Counted from the first letter of the stretch, positions 52,244 through 60,895 are shown. The stretch: DNA of 64,000 bases from Faecalicatena sp. Marseille-Q4148 (GCA_018228665.1 CP073692.1:1748046-1812045); one strand, 5' to 3'. Notes: a model not told the origin generated them from the letters alone. Made by a program: numbers and translations.

Positions 52244-52268
52244 TGCTGCATCCTCCGTGTGTTTTAAC

Positions 52269-52318
52269 TGTTATGCTGTTATGTATAACAGTATAACATG
52301 CAAGGCTCCAAAAAGCAA
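52269..52318 (-). promoter_or_regulatory. GntR promoter and palindromic operator
   Basis: Minus strand TTGCTT, 17 bases, TATACT form the promoter (52290-52318). The palindrome TGTTATGCTGTTAT-GT-ATAACAGTATAACA (in two halves, one mismatch; 52269-52298) covers the -10 and start. It fits autorepression by the YtrA-type regulator. Confidence 0.8.
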
Positions 52319-52348
52319 TATAGTTTAAGAAAAGTTCATAATAGCAAA

Positions 52349-52386
52349 AATTGGTCGGGATAATAAAATTACTATCCTGACCAATT
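52349..52386 (-). terminator. Terminator-like hairpin, copy 1 of a covarying pair
   Basis: AATTGGTCGGGATA and TATCCTGACCAATT, one G-U pair, ten-base loop, T-rich on both sides. A close copy stands at 59642-59679 with a compensatory change. It ends the unit that contains the third small membrane protein gene. Confidence 0.75.
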
Positions 52387-52433
52387 TCTTTTAACAGGAA
52401 GTGCCTATTTCATCCGCTAATATTCCATCCAAC

Positions 52434-52490
52434 TTTATTCCACAAAAAACACCCCGCCTAATCAGTTCCGGGATATTTACCAGAGTAGTA
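52434..52490 (-). pseudogene. Fragment of the double-receiver gene 3' end (copy 2)
   Basis: About 19 codons resembling the end of the protein at 38892 (VNIPELIRRxVF against VNIPELIRQVLFFVE), with frame damage. It marks an old recombination point downstream of the third small membrane protein gene. Confidence 0.6.
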
Positions 52491-52503
52491 ATGAGGCTGT
52501 ATT

Positions 52504-52761
52504 TTACTTTCTTTGTTTGCAGTAAATGCGGAACGCTGCTGCGCCAGTGGCTGCCAACTGTACCAGAAGCAGCACAGCAAACAGACCGAAACTCTCATAG
52601 TAGAACAGTTCATCCCAAAACAGGAGAACATCACAGAGAGCAGTCAAGGCAACCGTCCAGCGGATGTGCCGGGCCAGCCATTGCCGGAACACCAGCACAA
52701 GGGCAACGGGCGGGACGATCAGCAACGCCAGATTCAAAATCAAGGTCGGGGTCAGTTCCAT
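52504..52761 (-). CDS. Small three-helix membrane protein, copy 3
   Basis: An 85-residue copy of the proteins at 42920 and 46853, with VLLLVQL for VLILVQL and a shorter end (IYCKQRK). The ribosome site is conserved, but upstream identity stops about 25 bases before the start. The operator motif and promoter of the other copies are absent, so it may be silent. No transporter gene follows it. Confidence 0.65.
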   Translation of the reverse strand: MELTPTLILNLALLIVPPVALVLVFRQWLARHIRWTVALTALCDVLLFWDELFYYESFGLFAVLLLVQLAATGAAAFRIYCKQRK

Positions 52762-52785
52762 TGCGTCGCCTCCTCGCTTTTGTTG
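52520..52785 (-). repeat. Small-membrane-protein repeat, copy 3 of 3
   Basis: Same gene as at 42940 and 46872; the right edge of identity is at about 52785, just before the promoter would begin. Confidence 0.8.
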
Positions 52786-52847
52786 ATTTATAAATAGGAA
52801 TTATATATACCCGAAAGCCGATTAACATAATCAGCGTAATATTTGAG

Positions 52848-52871
52848 GGAGGACAGAAACAACTGTCCTCC
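52848..52871. terminator. Hairpin between the zinc-ribbon and small membrane protein genes
   Basis: GGAGGACAG-6-CTGTCCTCC, nine perfect pairs, without a good T-run on either strand. It may end the bce-linked transcript. Confidence 0.5.
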
Positions 52872-52890
52872 TGTTTGGAAGTGTTCAGCC

Positions 52891-53085
52891 TTATTCGAGG
52901 ACTTGAGGGTTTTCTACATAAGAACGAACTGCTGTACCACAATTTTTGCAAATTACATGAATCAAATTTTCGCCTTTAAGTGTCAAAGCTTTATTTGGTT
53001 GAACTTTTGCATAAGTGGATTGAATCCCCTCAACAACATCTTTGCCACCACACCACGGGCAAACATACTGTTTCTGCTCATTCAT
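52891..53085 (-). CDS. Small zinc-ribbon protein
   Basis: A 64-residue protein starting MNEQKQYVCPWCGGKDVVEG at 53085 after AAGGAGG. It has CPWCGG and CKNCG pairs about 40 residues apart, with LTLKGENLIHVICKNCGTAVRSYVENP between and after. It resembles small zinc-ribbon proteins near BceAB-type transporters. It begins 50 bases after bceB ends. The function is unknown. Confidence 0.7.
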   Translation of the reverse strand: MNEQKQYVCPWCGGKDVVEGIQSTYAKVQPNKALTLKGENLIHVICKNCGTAVRSYVENPQVLE

Positions 53086-53135
53086 AGAATTCACCTCCTT
53101 TCTTGTTAACAAGGTCATTGTAAAACGCAAAAAGG

Positions 53136-55364
53136 TCAGGCAGATGCAGACTTATTAAACAAGACCCATGTACTAATAAAGTAACTAATTAAAAGGACAC
53201 CCAAAATAGCCAACACGATCAAAAGTTGCTGTACCAATCGCTGTACTCCGATATACACTGCAATCTGCATATGAAATCCTACAAACAAAAATACAAGAAA
53301 TGCGCCAGACAAGATAAGGGCCAGTATAACCGGAACACCAAACCATACAGCTAATTGTTTCAAAATCAACTTTCGTATATGGGGTTCTTCAACGCCCATA
53401 TTTCTTAGAACCCGAAAACGATATTTGTATTTCCCGGAATCTGATAATTGCTGCAAAGCCAAGATAGTAAAACAGGTTACAAACAAGATGATTGCGCTAT
53501 ATGTCAATCCAGTTTGCATAATGAAAATAATAGCAGAATTATCATTAACCTCGATTGTCCGCATGGTAATGTTATAAGTTACAAGCGAATCAGTAAGACT
53601 TGAATTTTCAAAGTATGATTTTAATTCTTGAGCAATATCATAAGAAATTGTTTTATCTGCCATCATATACCGGAATGTATTAGCTGATGTCAGTTTATTG
53701 CAAATGTGATCCGGTACAATATATATCACACTTTGAAAATTATAAAAATCTTCGCCTAAGTCTACTGTATGTGCAGAAATATCAGCAAGCTGTAAATCGC
53801 CTCCATCAGTTTTAATAGATTTGTGAGCTTCAAGATACGCCGAAATTGAATCTTGGGGCGTTATGGAAAGCCACTGGGTTGTAAATTCATGATCCCGTAA
53901 AGAAATTTCATCATAACCTGCCATCTTTAATAGATGGTTATAGTCGGACAAAGAAATCGCTGTGATGGGTGAGGCATTTTTCCTGCTATTCTCCAGTTGG
54001 TTATAAAAGTCAGTTTTGTTTACAAAGTATGTCTTAAAAGAGCAATCATCACGAACAGAAATATTCTTTTCAATGAAAGAATCAAGAAAACTATAATCCG
54101 TTACAGGCAGCTCTTTTTCGGACTGTATGCCGATATAACCAGACTGCATACCAATGTAGTCCGAAGAAATCTGTATATCAAAAGGAACTCTTTTTTCCAA
54201 AAAACCTTGTGCCCATCCAACAAGGAGTGGTGTTACAAAAAATAATGCCATGGACAATGTAAGTGTGAGGCAAATCAAAGTCATTGAAAGTGTTTTCGAT
54301 TTTAATTTAGATAACAGTTGTCCAAAAAAGAACAGATTTTCTTCTTTATACTTCTGGCGTTCTTTGATAACCAACAAGTAATTACTAAACAAAACGAAAA
54401 ATACACTCACTCCAAATACAACACACCAAAACAGAAATCCCATATAAACATTAAAAGCACCTTTATCCATCGGCATTGCAAGGTACACTTTGAAAACTGG
54501 CAATATGGAAAGAATAATCAGTTCCAACAGGCCAATACATTCAATCAAAAAGAGCTGCTTTACTGTGTTTTGTTCTTTTCTTCTGAATCTTTCCCTTATA
54601 TGCGTAATCAACATCAGAATTGGTACAATAATGCTGATTGCAGACCATATTTTGATTACCAGTTCAAATTCTCCGTTAAAGTAGTAAGACAGGGTTCTAA
54701 TATTATAAAAGGTAATCAGCAGATAAAGGACAAAATTTACTGGAAAGAGTTTGTATATCCATTTGTGGGGGGTTCCCAATATATCATTTTTTCGATCTGC
54801 ATTTAGCATATCAATTATCTTTATTTTTCGTATCGTGCGAACTTGAGATAAACCAACTGTCGCAAAACATATGCAGAAAAATAGAATCGTCAAAATGATT
54901 GTATCTGGAAAAAGCATAAATGAAAATTCAAATGGTTTATGATACATTTGAAGCAGCATAGCAGTAATGAATTGAGAAAACACACCACCTAATCCTATCC
55001 CCACAATAAGCGAAAAAATTCCCATTATTAGTGATTCTACAAAGAAAAGTCGAGCTATCGTTGATTGCTCCATTCCAATAATACTCTGAATTGCAAATTC
55101 TCTTTTTCGCCGTTGTATCATAAAGTGGTTTACATACTGCATAAGGAACATCAGCAATACGGTAATCAATAGAATCGCATATTTTATTCCATCACCTAAT
55201 ATATCTAAATTAAATTCTGCTCCTATATTCGGATCATAATAATTGCTGGAAATGGAAAGAAAAGCATAAAACATAGATATACACGCCGTCAGAGTGACAA
55301 TATATATCAAATAGTCTTTTGTAGATTTCTTTACATTTTCAAGTGCTAATTTAGCGTACATCAT
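53136..55364 (-). CDS. bceB: BceB-type ABC transporter permease
   Basis: A 742-residue permease with the BceB layout: first helix at about 18-37, helices around 60-180, a group near 205-300, a large extracellular domain (about 395-600) and a C-terminal FtsX block. MQYVNHFMIQRRKREFAIQSIIGMEQSTIARLF is the family coupling loop. With BceA it senses and removes peptide antibiotics such as bacitracin or lantibiotics from lipid II intermediates. It overlaps bceA by 14 bases. Confidence 0.9.
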   Translation of the reverse strand: MMYAKLALENVKKSTKDYLIYIVTLTACISMFYAFLSISSNYYDPNIGAEFNLDILGDGIKYAILLITVLLMFLMQYVNHFMIQRRKREFAIQSIIGMEQSTIARLFFVESLIMGIFSLIVGIGLGGVFSQFITAMLLQMYHKPFEFSFMLFPDTIILTILFFCICFATVGLSQVRTIRKIKIIDMLNADRKNDILGTPHKWIYKLFPVNFVLYLLITFYNIRTLSYYFNGEFELVIKIWSAISIIVPILMLITHIRERFRRKEQNTVKQLFLIECIGLLELIILSILPVFKVYLAMPMDKGAFNVYMGFLFWCVVFGVSVFFVLFSNYLLVIKERQKYKEENLFFFGQLLSKLKSKTLSMTLICLTLTLSMALFFVTPLLVGWAQGFLEKRVPFDIQISSDYIGMQSGYIGIQSEKELPVTDYSFLDSFIEKNISVRDDCSFKTYFVNKTDFYNQLENSRKNASPITAISLSDYNHLLKMAGYDEISLRDHEFTTQWLSITPQDSISAYLEAHKSIKTDGGDLQLADISAHTVDLGEDFYNFQSVIYIVPDHICNKLTSANTFRYMMADKTISYDIAQELKSYFENSSLTDSLVTYNITMRTIEVNDNSAIIFIMQTGLTYSAIILFVTCFTILALQQLSDSGKYKYRFRVLRNMGVEEPHIRKLILKQLAVWFGVPVILALILSGAFLVFLFVGFHMQIAVYIGVQRLVQQLLIVLAILGVLLISYFISTWVLFNKSASA

Positions 55365-56118
55365 TCACGCCCCCTCCCATCATGGTAAGGACATCCAAGA
55401 TTTTTTCAAAGAAAACCCTACGAGAATCACTGCCTTTGAGAATTTCCGTGAAGATCGCACCATCTCTTAAAAAGAGAATACGATTGGCATAGCTTGCCGA
55501 AAAAGCGTCGTGTGTTACCATCAGGATTGTGGCGTCAAGGCTTTCGTTAATACTCTGGATTGTGGAGAGCAAGGCCTGTGACGAGTGACTGTCTAACGCG
55601 CCGGTAGGTTCGTCCGCCAAGATCAGCTTAGGCTGGTTGATAATAGCTCTGGCACAGGCACACCGCTGTTTCTGGCCGCCGGACACCTGATAGGGGTATT
55701 TATCCAGAATATCCGTGATATTCAGCTTTCCGGCCATTTCCCGCACCCGCCCATCAATCTCGCCTGCGGGAACCTTGTTGATAGTCAGTGCCAAGGCAAT
55801 GTTTTCCGAGATTGTCAGAGTGTCCAGCAGGTTAAAATCCTGAAATACAAATCCAAGATTCTCCCGACGAAACCGGGCAATCTGTTTTTCGTTGATTTCC
55901 GTCACATCGGTTCCGTCCAGATAGATATGTCCCGCACTGACGGTATCAATGGTGGAAATACAGTTGAGCAGGGTAGTCTTGCCGGAACCGGATGCTCCCA
56001 TGATTCCTACAAATTCTCCCTCCTGAACGGAAAAGCTAATGTCCTGAATTGCTTTTGTAACATTCCCGCCATTTCCGTAATATTTTTGGATATGATCCAG
56101 TTTCAAAATTTCTTTCAT
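55351..56118 (-). CDS. bceA: BceA-type ABC transporter ATP-binding protein
   Basis: A 255-residue ATPase starting MKEILKLDHIQKYYGNGGNVTKAI at 56118 after AGAGGTG. It has Walker A MGASGSGKTT, Q-loop VFQDFNLLDTL, signature VSGGQKQRCACARAI, Walker B LILADEPTGALDS and the switch ILMVTHDAFSASYANR, all typical of BceA. The promoter ahead of it carries a BceR-type box. Confidence 0.92.
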   Translation of the reverse strand: MKEILKLDHIQKYYGNGGNVTKAIQDISFSVQEGEFVGIMGASGSGKTTLLNCISTIDTVSAGHIYLDGTDVTEINEKQIARFRRENLGFVFQDFNLLDTLTISENIALALTINKVPAGEIDGRVREMAGKLNITDILDKYPYQVSGGQKQRCACARAIINQPKLILADEPTGALDSHSSQALLSTIQSINESLDATILMVTHDAFSASYANRILFLRDGAIFTEILKGSDSRRVFFEKILDVLTMMGGGVNDVR

Positions 56119-56174
56119 TGTTATCACCTCTGATCTCTATTGTAGAATAAGAGTGGCTTCGTTTGTATCAAGTT

Positions 56175-56205
56175 TTCTTACAAAGTTCTAACAAAAATGT
56201 AAGAA
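56175..56205 (-). promoter_or_regulatory. BceR-type operator before bceA
   Basis: TAACA-AAAA-TGTAA (56189-56202) fits the published BceR consensus TNACA-N4-TGTAA exactly. An outer inverted repeat TTCTTACA...TGTAAGAA spans 56175-56205. On the minus strand TTGATA and TATTCT follow as promoter elements. It lies between bceS and bceA. Confidence 0.75.
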
Positions 56206-56219
56206 GTGCAGGACCGCAA

Positions 56220-57233
56220 TCAGCCCTGCACTTCATGGATCAGACAGTTGATGTGAAACGCCAGGGAAATGGCGGTTCCTTGTTCCGATGATTCTGCCGC
56301 AATGCCAATGCCCAGCTTTTCACAGAGCCGTTTGCATAGGTACAGGCCAATGCCTGTGGACTGCTGGATCATACGACCATTCTGACCGGTAAATCCCTTT
56401 TCAAAGATACGGGGCAGATCGGACGCAGCAATCCCGATTCCATTGTCCTCCACGACAAGAATAACCTGATCTTGCCGTTTATGAGTAGAAATGCGGAGAA
56501 CCGGTTGTTCCGTACGATACTTGACCGCATTGGCAATCAGTTGGTTCAGAATAAAGCGCACCCACTTTTCATCTGAATAAACCGTGTCCTGCATTTCCTC
56601 CACTTCCAGACGCATACCACCTTGGAGCAGCAGATATTTATTATCTGCAATCGCCTGATGCACCACTTGGGACAGTGCCATTTCCCGGACAGAATAATCT
56701 TTCTCTGTATGCTCACTGCGGGCGTAATAAAGAGCTTGTTCGGTAAAGCGGTTGGTCTTTTCCAGTTCCAGCAGAAGTTCCTTTGTCCAGTCCGTCCGGT
56801 GGTTTTCACATAGGAGTTTCATGGCAGTAATGGGCGTTTTGATTTCGTGAATCCATTGCTCAATGTATTCTTTGTACTCCAGGCGTTCCCGCTCGACTTC
56901 TCCAATCTGTTCCAACATGGATTTTCCAGCCATTTTCAAAAGCTGATAGTAAACCTGATCCTCGGCCTGTTCCGGCAGCTCCATCACTTCGGAAATAAGG
57001 TATCTTTCGGAAAGCTGCTCCGCCATATCCAGAAGTTTTTTCATCTGCCGCTTCCGTTTCCAGTAAGTGAGGACAAGTCCCGTCAGCAAAATCAATGCCC
57101 ATACAATCAGGATCAATACTACTGCGGAAACCGAATTGCCGCACACCAGCAAAAATACAGTGAGTGCAGCCATACAAACAAGGTTCGTCAGCAGAAATGG
57201 AAGCCTGTTTTTCCAATATCGTCTGCTGTTCAT
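56220..57233 (-). CDS. bceS: BceS-type intramembrane-sensing histidine kinase
   Basis: A 337-residue kinase. Two helices (about 13-31 and 36-57) are joined by a few residues, so it cannot sense ligands itself; in this family the signal comes from the BceAB transporter. The H-box is EQWIHEIKTPITAMKLL (His129), then FILNQLIANAVKY, VVEDNGIGI and STGIGLYLCKRLC. It overlaps bceR by four bases. Confidence 0.93.
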   Translation of the reverse strand: MNSRRYWKNRLPFLLTNLVCMAALTVFLLVCGNSVSAVVLILIVWALILLTGLVLTYWKRKRQMKKLLDMAEQLSERYLISEVMELPEQAEDQVYYQLLKMAGKSMLEQIGEVERERLEYKEYIEQWIHEIKTPITAMKLLCENHRTDWTKELLLELEKTNRFTEQALYYARSEHTEKDYSVREMALSQVVHQAIADNKYLLLQGGMRLEVEEMQDTVYSDEKWVRFILNQLIANAVKYRTEQPVLRISTHKRQDQVILVVEDNGIGIAASDLPRIFEKGFTGQNGRMIQQSTGIGLYLCKRLCEKLGIGIAAESSEQGTAISLAFHINCLIHEVQG

Positions 57234-57898
57234 ATCGTGTACCCCTGTCGGTGCTTTGTCTTGATAAAATCCGTCAGGCCGATGCCCGCCAGTTTCTCCC
57301 GGATGCGGTTGATATTGACGCTCAAAGCATTGTCATCCACATATAGCTGATTATCCCATAAATATTCAATCATATCTCCACGAGAACAGATTTTTCCTCC
57401 GTTCTTGAACAGGTAATAGAGAATTTTCAATTCGTTCTTGGTAAGTTCTACGCTCTGTCCATGATAGTCCAGACTGCTGGATTCCAGATGCAGCACCGCA
57501 TCTCCATAGACGATCTGTTCCCTTTGCTGTGTGGGATAGACTTTTTTCAGCAGAGAAGCAATTTTCGCAAGCAGGATCGCTGTGTTATAGGGCTTCGTGA
57601 TAAAAGCGTCTCCGCCCAGCATAATGCTATTCAGCTCGTCCATATCTGTGTTGCAGCTTGTCACAAAGATGATTGGCACTTCGGAAAATGTGCGAATCTC
57701 GGTGCAGAGAGAAAAGCCACTGGTCCCCGGTAGCTTGATGTCCAGTATAATCAAGTGTGGCTGCTCAGCTTTGATCTGATCGATCACATCGGAAAAATCC
57801 TCCGGAGCCACCGTTTTATAGCTGTTGCTTTGCAGCAGCGTTTTCAATTCATTCCGTATTAACGGATCATCTTCTATTATCAATATTTTTTCTTTCAT
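57230..57898 (-). CDS. bceR: BceR-type response regulator
   Basis: A 222-residue OmpR-family regulator with IIEDDPLIRNEL, Asp53 in LIILDIKLPGTSGFSL, FVTSCN and ITKPYNTAIL. The winged helix (SSSLDYHGQSVELTKNELKILYYLF...DNALSVNINRIREKL) ends TKHRQGYTI. It is the first gene of bceRS and should act on the box ahead of bceA. Confidence 0.92.
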   Translation of the reverse strand: MKEKILIIEDDPLIRNELKTLLQSNSYKTVAPEDFSDVIDQIKAEQPHLIILDIKLPGTSGFSLCTEIRTFSEVPIIFVTSCNTDMDELNSIMLGGDAFITKPYNTAILLAKIASLLKKVYPTQQREQIVYGDAVLHLESSSLDYHGQSVELTKNELKILYYLFKNGGKICSRGDMIEYLWDNQLYVDDNALSVNINRIREKLAGIGLTDFIKTKHRQGYTI

Positions 57899-57974
57899 AT
57901 CAGCCTCCGTGAAAAAAATACGATATGCAGTTGCTCATTCTCCCATTGACATTCAAATAAGTCAAGTATATATG

Positions 57975-58151
57975 TTAAAGCAAACTACCCTTTAACCCTT
58001 TTTTGAAAACCAGTACAGCTCTTTCGGTTCCCCAAAAAGACATCGTAACAAGTCGATAGCTTTCCTTTTCCATTTCTTCTATTTTTGCATTGATTTTCTC
58101 AGTTACATTTTCCACGGTAATTCCTTCTACTAATTCTGTCCGATACATCAT
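57975..58151 (-). CDS. Small hypothetical protein
   Basis: A 58-residue protein starting MMYRTELVEGITVENVTEKIN at 58151 after GGAGG; an in-frame codon eight positions earlier has no site. It alternates charged helix (KINAKIEEMEKESYR) and beta segments (VTMSFWGTERAVLVFKK). It follows the NTF2-like gene within 25 bases and probably ends that operon. No family is known to me. Confidence 0.6.
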   Translation of the reverse strand: MMYRTELVEGITVENVTEKINAKIEEMEKESYRLVTMSFWGTERAVLVFKKGLKGSLL

Positions 58152-58175
58152 ATTTTTACCTCCATAAGCACTCAA

Positions 58176-58595
58176 TCAAAACCAATTCGCTTTTTCTGCT
58201 CTGAATTGAGGGGTATCGCCTTCCTGGTATGGATTATAGGTATTGCGATTACACCCAAATTCTTTCAACGACTTTATTCTATTATCCTCTATCCATTCAA
58301 CCAGCGAGATTCCATCAAATTCCTCTATACTTCCATTGTTCATTTCATTTTTGAAATACCACTCTACAATCGTTTGATCTCCCTTATGAAAAAATTGCTT
58401 GATTTCCCAAATAACCACCTTGCCACGGGTATTCCATTCCTGAAACCAATGCTTTACTGTTTTTCGGTTGTTATACTGGGGACTCCAGCTTTCTGTATAG
58501 ATCACATCTTCTGTAAAAATATCATCAATCCCCATATCCTGCTGATTGAGCCACATATCAAACCATAATCGGATTGTTTTTTCTCGTTCATTCAT
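58176..58595 (-). CDS. NTF2-like / SnoaL-like protein
   Basis: A 139-residue cone-shaped fold protein: REKTIRLWFDMWLNQQDMGIDDIFTEDVIYTESWSPQYNNRKTVKHWFQEWNTRGKVVIWEIKQFFHKGDQTIVEWYFKNEMN (read as several segments) has the helix-helix-beta order of the family with conserved Trp and Phe. It may bind a small hydrophobic ligand. It lies between the DUF2812 and 58-residue genes on one strand. Confidence 0.75.
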   Translation of the reverse strand: MNEREKTIRLWFDMWLNQQDMGIDDIFTEDVIYTESWSPQYNNRKTVKHWFQEWNTRGKVVIWEIKQFFHKGDQTIVEWYFKNEMNNGSIEEFDGISLVEWIEDNRIKSLKEFGCNRNTYNPYQEGDTPQFRAEKANWF

Positions 58596-58607
58596 GATAT
58601 AAACACC

Positions 58608-59195
58608 TCACCATTCTTTTGTCTTACCTTCGCGTTTGTTCTGCATAACCTGGGTTTGATATACGAGAACAGGAATCAGAGAAACCAGGGCAAGCACACC
58701 AAAAACTACCGAACATTTTGCAACCGCAAATATTGCGAACATGAGCAGTATCAGCAGCCACGGATTACGCAGATTTCTGTAATAGTTTTCCTTGTCCTCA
58801 TAAGAAGTATGAAGTTCAAATGGCTTACCGTCATTATCTTTTTCTACAATCAACAATTCCCGATTAAAGGTGGTGGCATTTGTTGCTATGCGTCCGCCTT
58901 TTTCAGCCCATGGCCGTAGGCGTACTTTACCAACAGAGTAGTTCAGGTTGATGTTTTTATAAAATACTTTGTAACCCATCCCCTCTAAAAACTCATGATA
59001 ATCGGACGCGTCGGCCTTCGATTTTTGCCCGATAAACTCTACACAGTATTTTACCTGATCCGGTTTACACGCCTCAAATTCATACAACATTTTTTCCGCC
59101 CGAATCAAACGATAGCCCTTTTCAGACATTTTATTCAGCCAATGTTCCTGGGCAGTAAACAAACCGCCAAAGAAACGATAATACTTTTTGCTCAT
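58608..59195 (-). CDS. DUF2812 domain membrane protein
   Basis: A 195-residue protein. The N-terminal half is DUF2812: KYYRFFGGLFTAQEHWLNKMSEKGYRLIRAEKMLYEFEACKPDQVKYCVEFIGQ. Two hydrophobic helices (about 144-160 and 162-178) follow near the end. Its first bases overlap the end of the PadR gene by four. PadR-DUF2812 pairs are frequent in Firmicutes and often stress-linked, but the function is unknown. Confidence 0.85.
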   Translation of the reverse strand: MSKKYYRFFGGLFTAQEHWLNKMSEKGYRLIRAEKMLYEFEACKPDQVKYCVEFIGQKSKADASDYHEFLEGMGYKVFYKNINLNYSVGKVRLRPWAEKGGRIATNATTFNRELLIVEKDNDGKPFELHTSYEDKENYYRNLRNPWLLILLMFAIFAVAKCSVVFGVLALVSLIPVLVYQTQVMQNKREGKTKEW

Positions 59196-59515
59196 ACTGC
59201 ACCTCCAATAATTTCATTAGCTACGCCTACAAGTTCATTGAGCCTTATCAGTTCCTTTTCTGCAATTTCTTTTCCTTGCGTTGTAATGAGATATTCTTTT
59301 TTCCGTCCCGCACTATCTCCAAAAGGTGCAATCCAGCCTTTTTCCTGCAACGAGTTCAACGCACCATATAAAGTACCTGCCCCCAGCGTAAGCCGCCCTT
59401 TTGTATTATCTTCAATAAATTGCATGACAGCATATCCATGTTTCGGGGTATAAAGGGAAAGCAAAATAAAGAATGTCACCTCTGTGAGCGCACCGCCTTT
59501 CGCATTGTCTCGCAT
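59192..59515 (-). CDS. PadR family transcriptional regulator
   Basis: A 107-residue winged-helix repressor: LTEVTFFILLSLYTPKHGYAVMQFIEDNTKGRLTLGAGTLYGALNSLQEKGWIAPFG is the PadR helix-turn-helix, followed by KKEYLITTQGKEIAEKEL. It starts after TAAGGAGG. It controls its own operon through the inverted repeat in its promoter, as usual for the family. Confidence 0.92.
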   Translation of the reverse strand: MRDNAKGGALTEVTFFILLSLYTPKHGYAVMQFIEDNTKGRLTLGAGTLYGALNSLQEKGWIAPFGDSAGRKKEYLITTQGKEIAEKELIRLNELVGVANEIIGGAV

Positions 59516-59529
59516 AACATCTGCCTCCT

Positions 59530-59577
59530 TATTACGGTTACTGTAATAAATATATCACTAACCGTAATAGAAGTCAA
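59530..59577 (-). promoter_or_regulatory. PadR promoter with inverted repeat
   Basis: Minus strand TTGACT, 17 bases, TATATT form the promoter (59549-59577). TATTACGGTTA and TAACCGTAATA (59530-59540 and 59559-59569) flank the -10. The layout is that of an autorepressor site. Confidence 0.75.
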
Positions 59578-59641
59578 TAACGATCCAAAATATAACAGAA
59601 CGCTAAGCTTTATGATATAGCAACTTGTTCATAATAGCAAA

Positions 59642-59679
59642 AATTGGTCGGGACAATAAATTTACTGTCCTGACCAATT
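59642..59679 (-). terminator. Terminator-like hairpin, copy 2 of a covarying pair
   Basis: AATTGGTCGGGACA and TGTCCTGACCAATT. Compared with 52349-52386 one T-A pair has become C-G on both arms, so the pairing is conserved. Confidence 0.75.
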
Positions 59680-59740
59680 TCTCATAAAAAAGCGTCTATC
59701 CTGTCCACTACAAAGACATATTTTTATATGTATAATGATT

Positions 59741-59830
59741 TCATTCCACAAAGAATAAAACCCGCCGGATCAGATCCGGGATATTGACCGGGGCGGTAAT
59801 ATAGTCGTTCACGCCCTCATGTCGGTAGTT
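59741..59830 (-). pseudogene. Fragment of the double-receiver gene 3' end (copy 3)
   Basis: About 28 codons: YRHEGVNDYITAPVNIPDLIRRVLFFVE and a stop. They equal the end of the protein at 38892 with two or three changes. Identity stops upstream at YRHEG, at a recombination point. Confidence 0.8.
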
Positions 59831-59948
59831 GGTCGCTCCTTTTTGCTCATAGACATAGAAAAAGGACAGTCGATTTTCTCGGATGCCCTTGTGGGTAGGG
59901 TACTAATTTTTGCTGTGTACTGCTAGATAAAATGTTTTTCTGAATACT

Positions 59949-60572
59949 TTATCCGATGTTCAGTACATCATGGATTACCCAAGGTTGAACTGTAACCATA
60001 ACCATAAATATATAAATTACAAACAAAAGTACTTCGACCGTACCATTAACATTCTCAGATTGAAGTTTTTTTCTAAAATTATTCGGCAAAGCTTTTGATA
60101 GCAGATAATAAATCCAATATCCCAAACAGGCTCCAGCCGTATTTATAATAAGGTCATTTATATCCGATGAACCCCAGCCAAACATCTGAACAATTTCAAC
60201 AGATAAAGAGAATAGAAAGCCAGTTAATGCAACGGTCTTTATGTGATGATACCTTTTATACAGAAATGGCAGGAAAACTCCTAACGGTACAAATAAAATT
60301 AAATTAAGTATGGTATCTATTGGTCCGGTTATCATACCAAGAAACGGAATCAGGGAAATCTTTGGACTAAATGACATTGTGCTTGTATAGCCAATACCTG
60401 CTACGGTTAAAATTCCAAATAGATAATAGCAAAACACAAATACAGCGGTAATATGAAGAAAACTTTGTTTTCTTCCCGATTTTTTAAGATATAAAAAATA
60501 CAATAAGAGAACTGGAACTATAAACACATACCCACTAATTGAACGGATAAGAATGTCAGAAATTGATAACAT
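59949..60572 (-). CDS. VanZ family membrane protein
   Basis: A 207-residue protein with six helices, starting MLSISDILIRSISGYVFIV at 60572 after AAGGAGTG. The VanZ pattern is SLIPFLGMITGPIDTILNLILFVPLGVFLPFL (about 77-110), then TGFLFSLSVEIVQMFGWGSSDINDLIINTAGACLGYWI. VanZ homologues give low-level teicoplanin or lipoglycopeptide tolerance; the exact role here is unknown. It stands alone between gene fragments. Confidence 0.88.
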   Translation of the reverse strand: MLSISDILIRSISGYVFIVPVLLLYFLYLKKSGRKQSFLHITAVFVFCYYLFGILTVAGIGYTSTMSFSPKISLIPFLGMITGPIDTILNLILFVPLGVFLPFLYKRYHHIKTVALTGFLFSLSVEIVQMFGWGSSDINDLIINTAGACLGYWIYYLLSKALPNNFRKKLQSENVNGTVEVLLFVIYIFMVMVTVQPWVIHDVLNIG

Positions 60573-60701
60573 ATTTTTCACTCCTTTACTTGCTATCAAA
60601 ATTGTTTTTGAGTATATTATACATGCTAGTGAACCAAAAATAAAGTCACATATTATTAAGTTTTTCTTCAATTTATCTGAATACTTGTGCTTGCACCTAC
60701 A

Positions 60702-60895
60702 TCATTTCAGTCTGTCGGTGGCGTTGTTCTCTTTGGCATATCGTCGCGCTGCTTCCCGGCGTTCCTCGCTGTATGGGGCGGTCAGACGGAAAGAGAAACG
60801 CCCCTTTGCAATATCAAACTCCATGCAGCCCGTTTCGTGGTCTGTGTCGGTCTGGTAGCACTCGTCGGGGTACTGCTCGGCATAAGCGGAAAGTC
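60702..60895 (-). pseudogene. C-terminal remnant of a conjugative-element protein
   Basis: A GC-rich minus-strand frame, LSAYAEQYPDECYQTDTDHETGCMEFDIAKGRFSFRLTAPYSEERREAARRYAKENN in order, ends at 60702 and has no start. Its right border runs into the truncated winged-helix copy. I remember the FDIAKGRFSFRLTAPYSEERRE pattern from integrative elements of gut Clostridia but cannot name the family. Confidence 0.5.
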
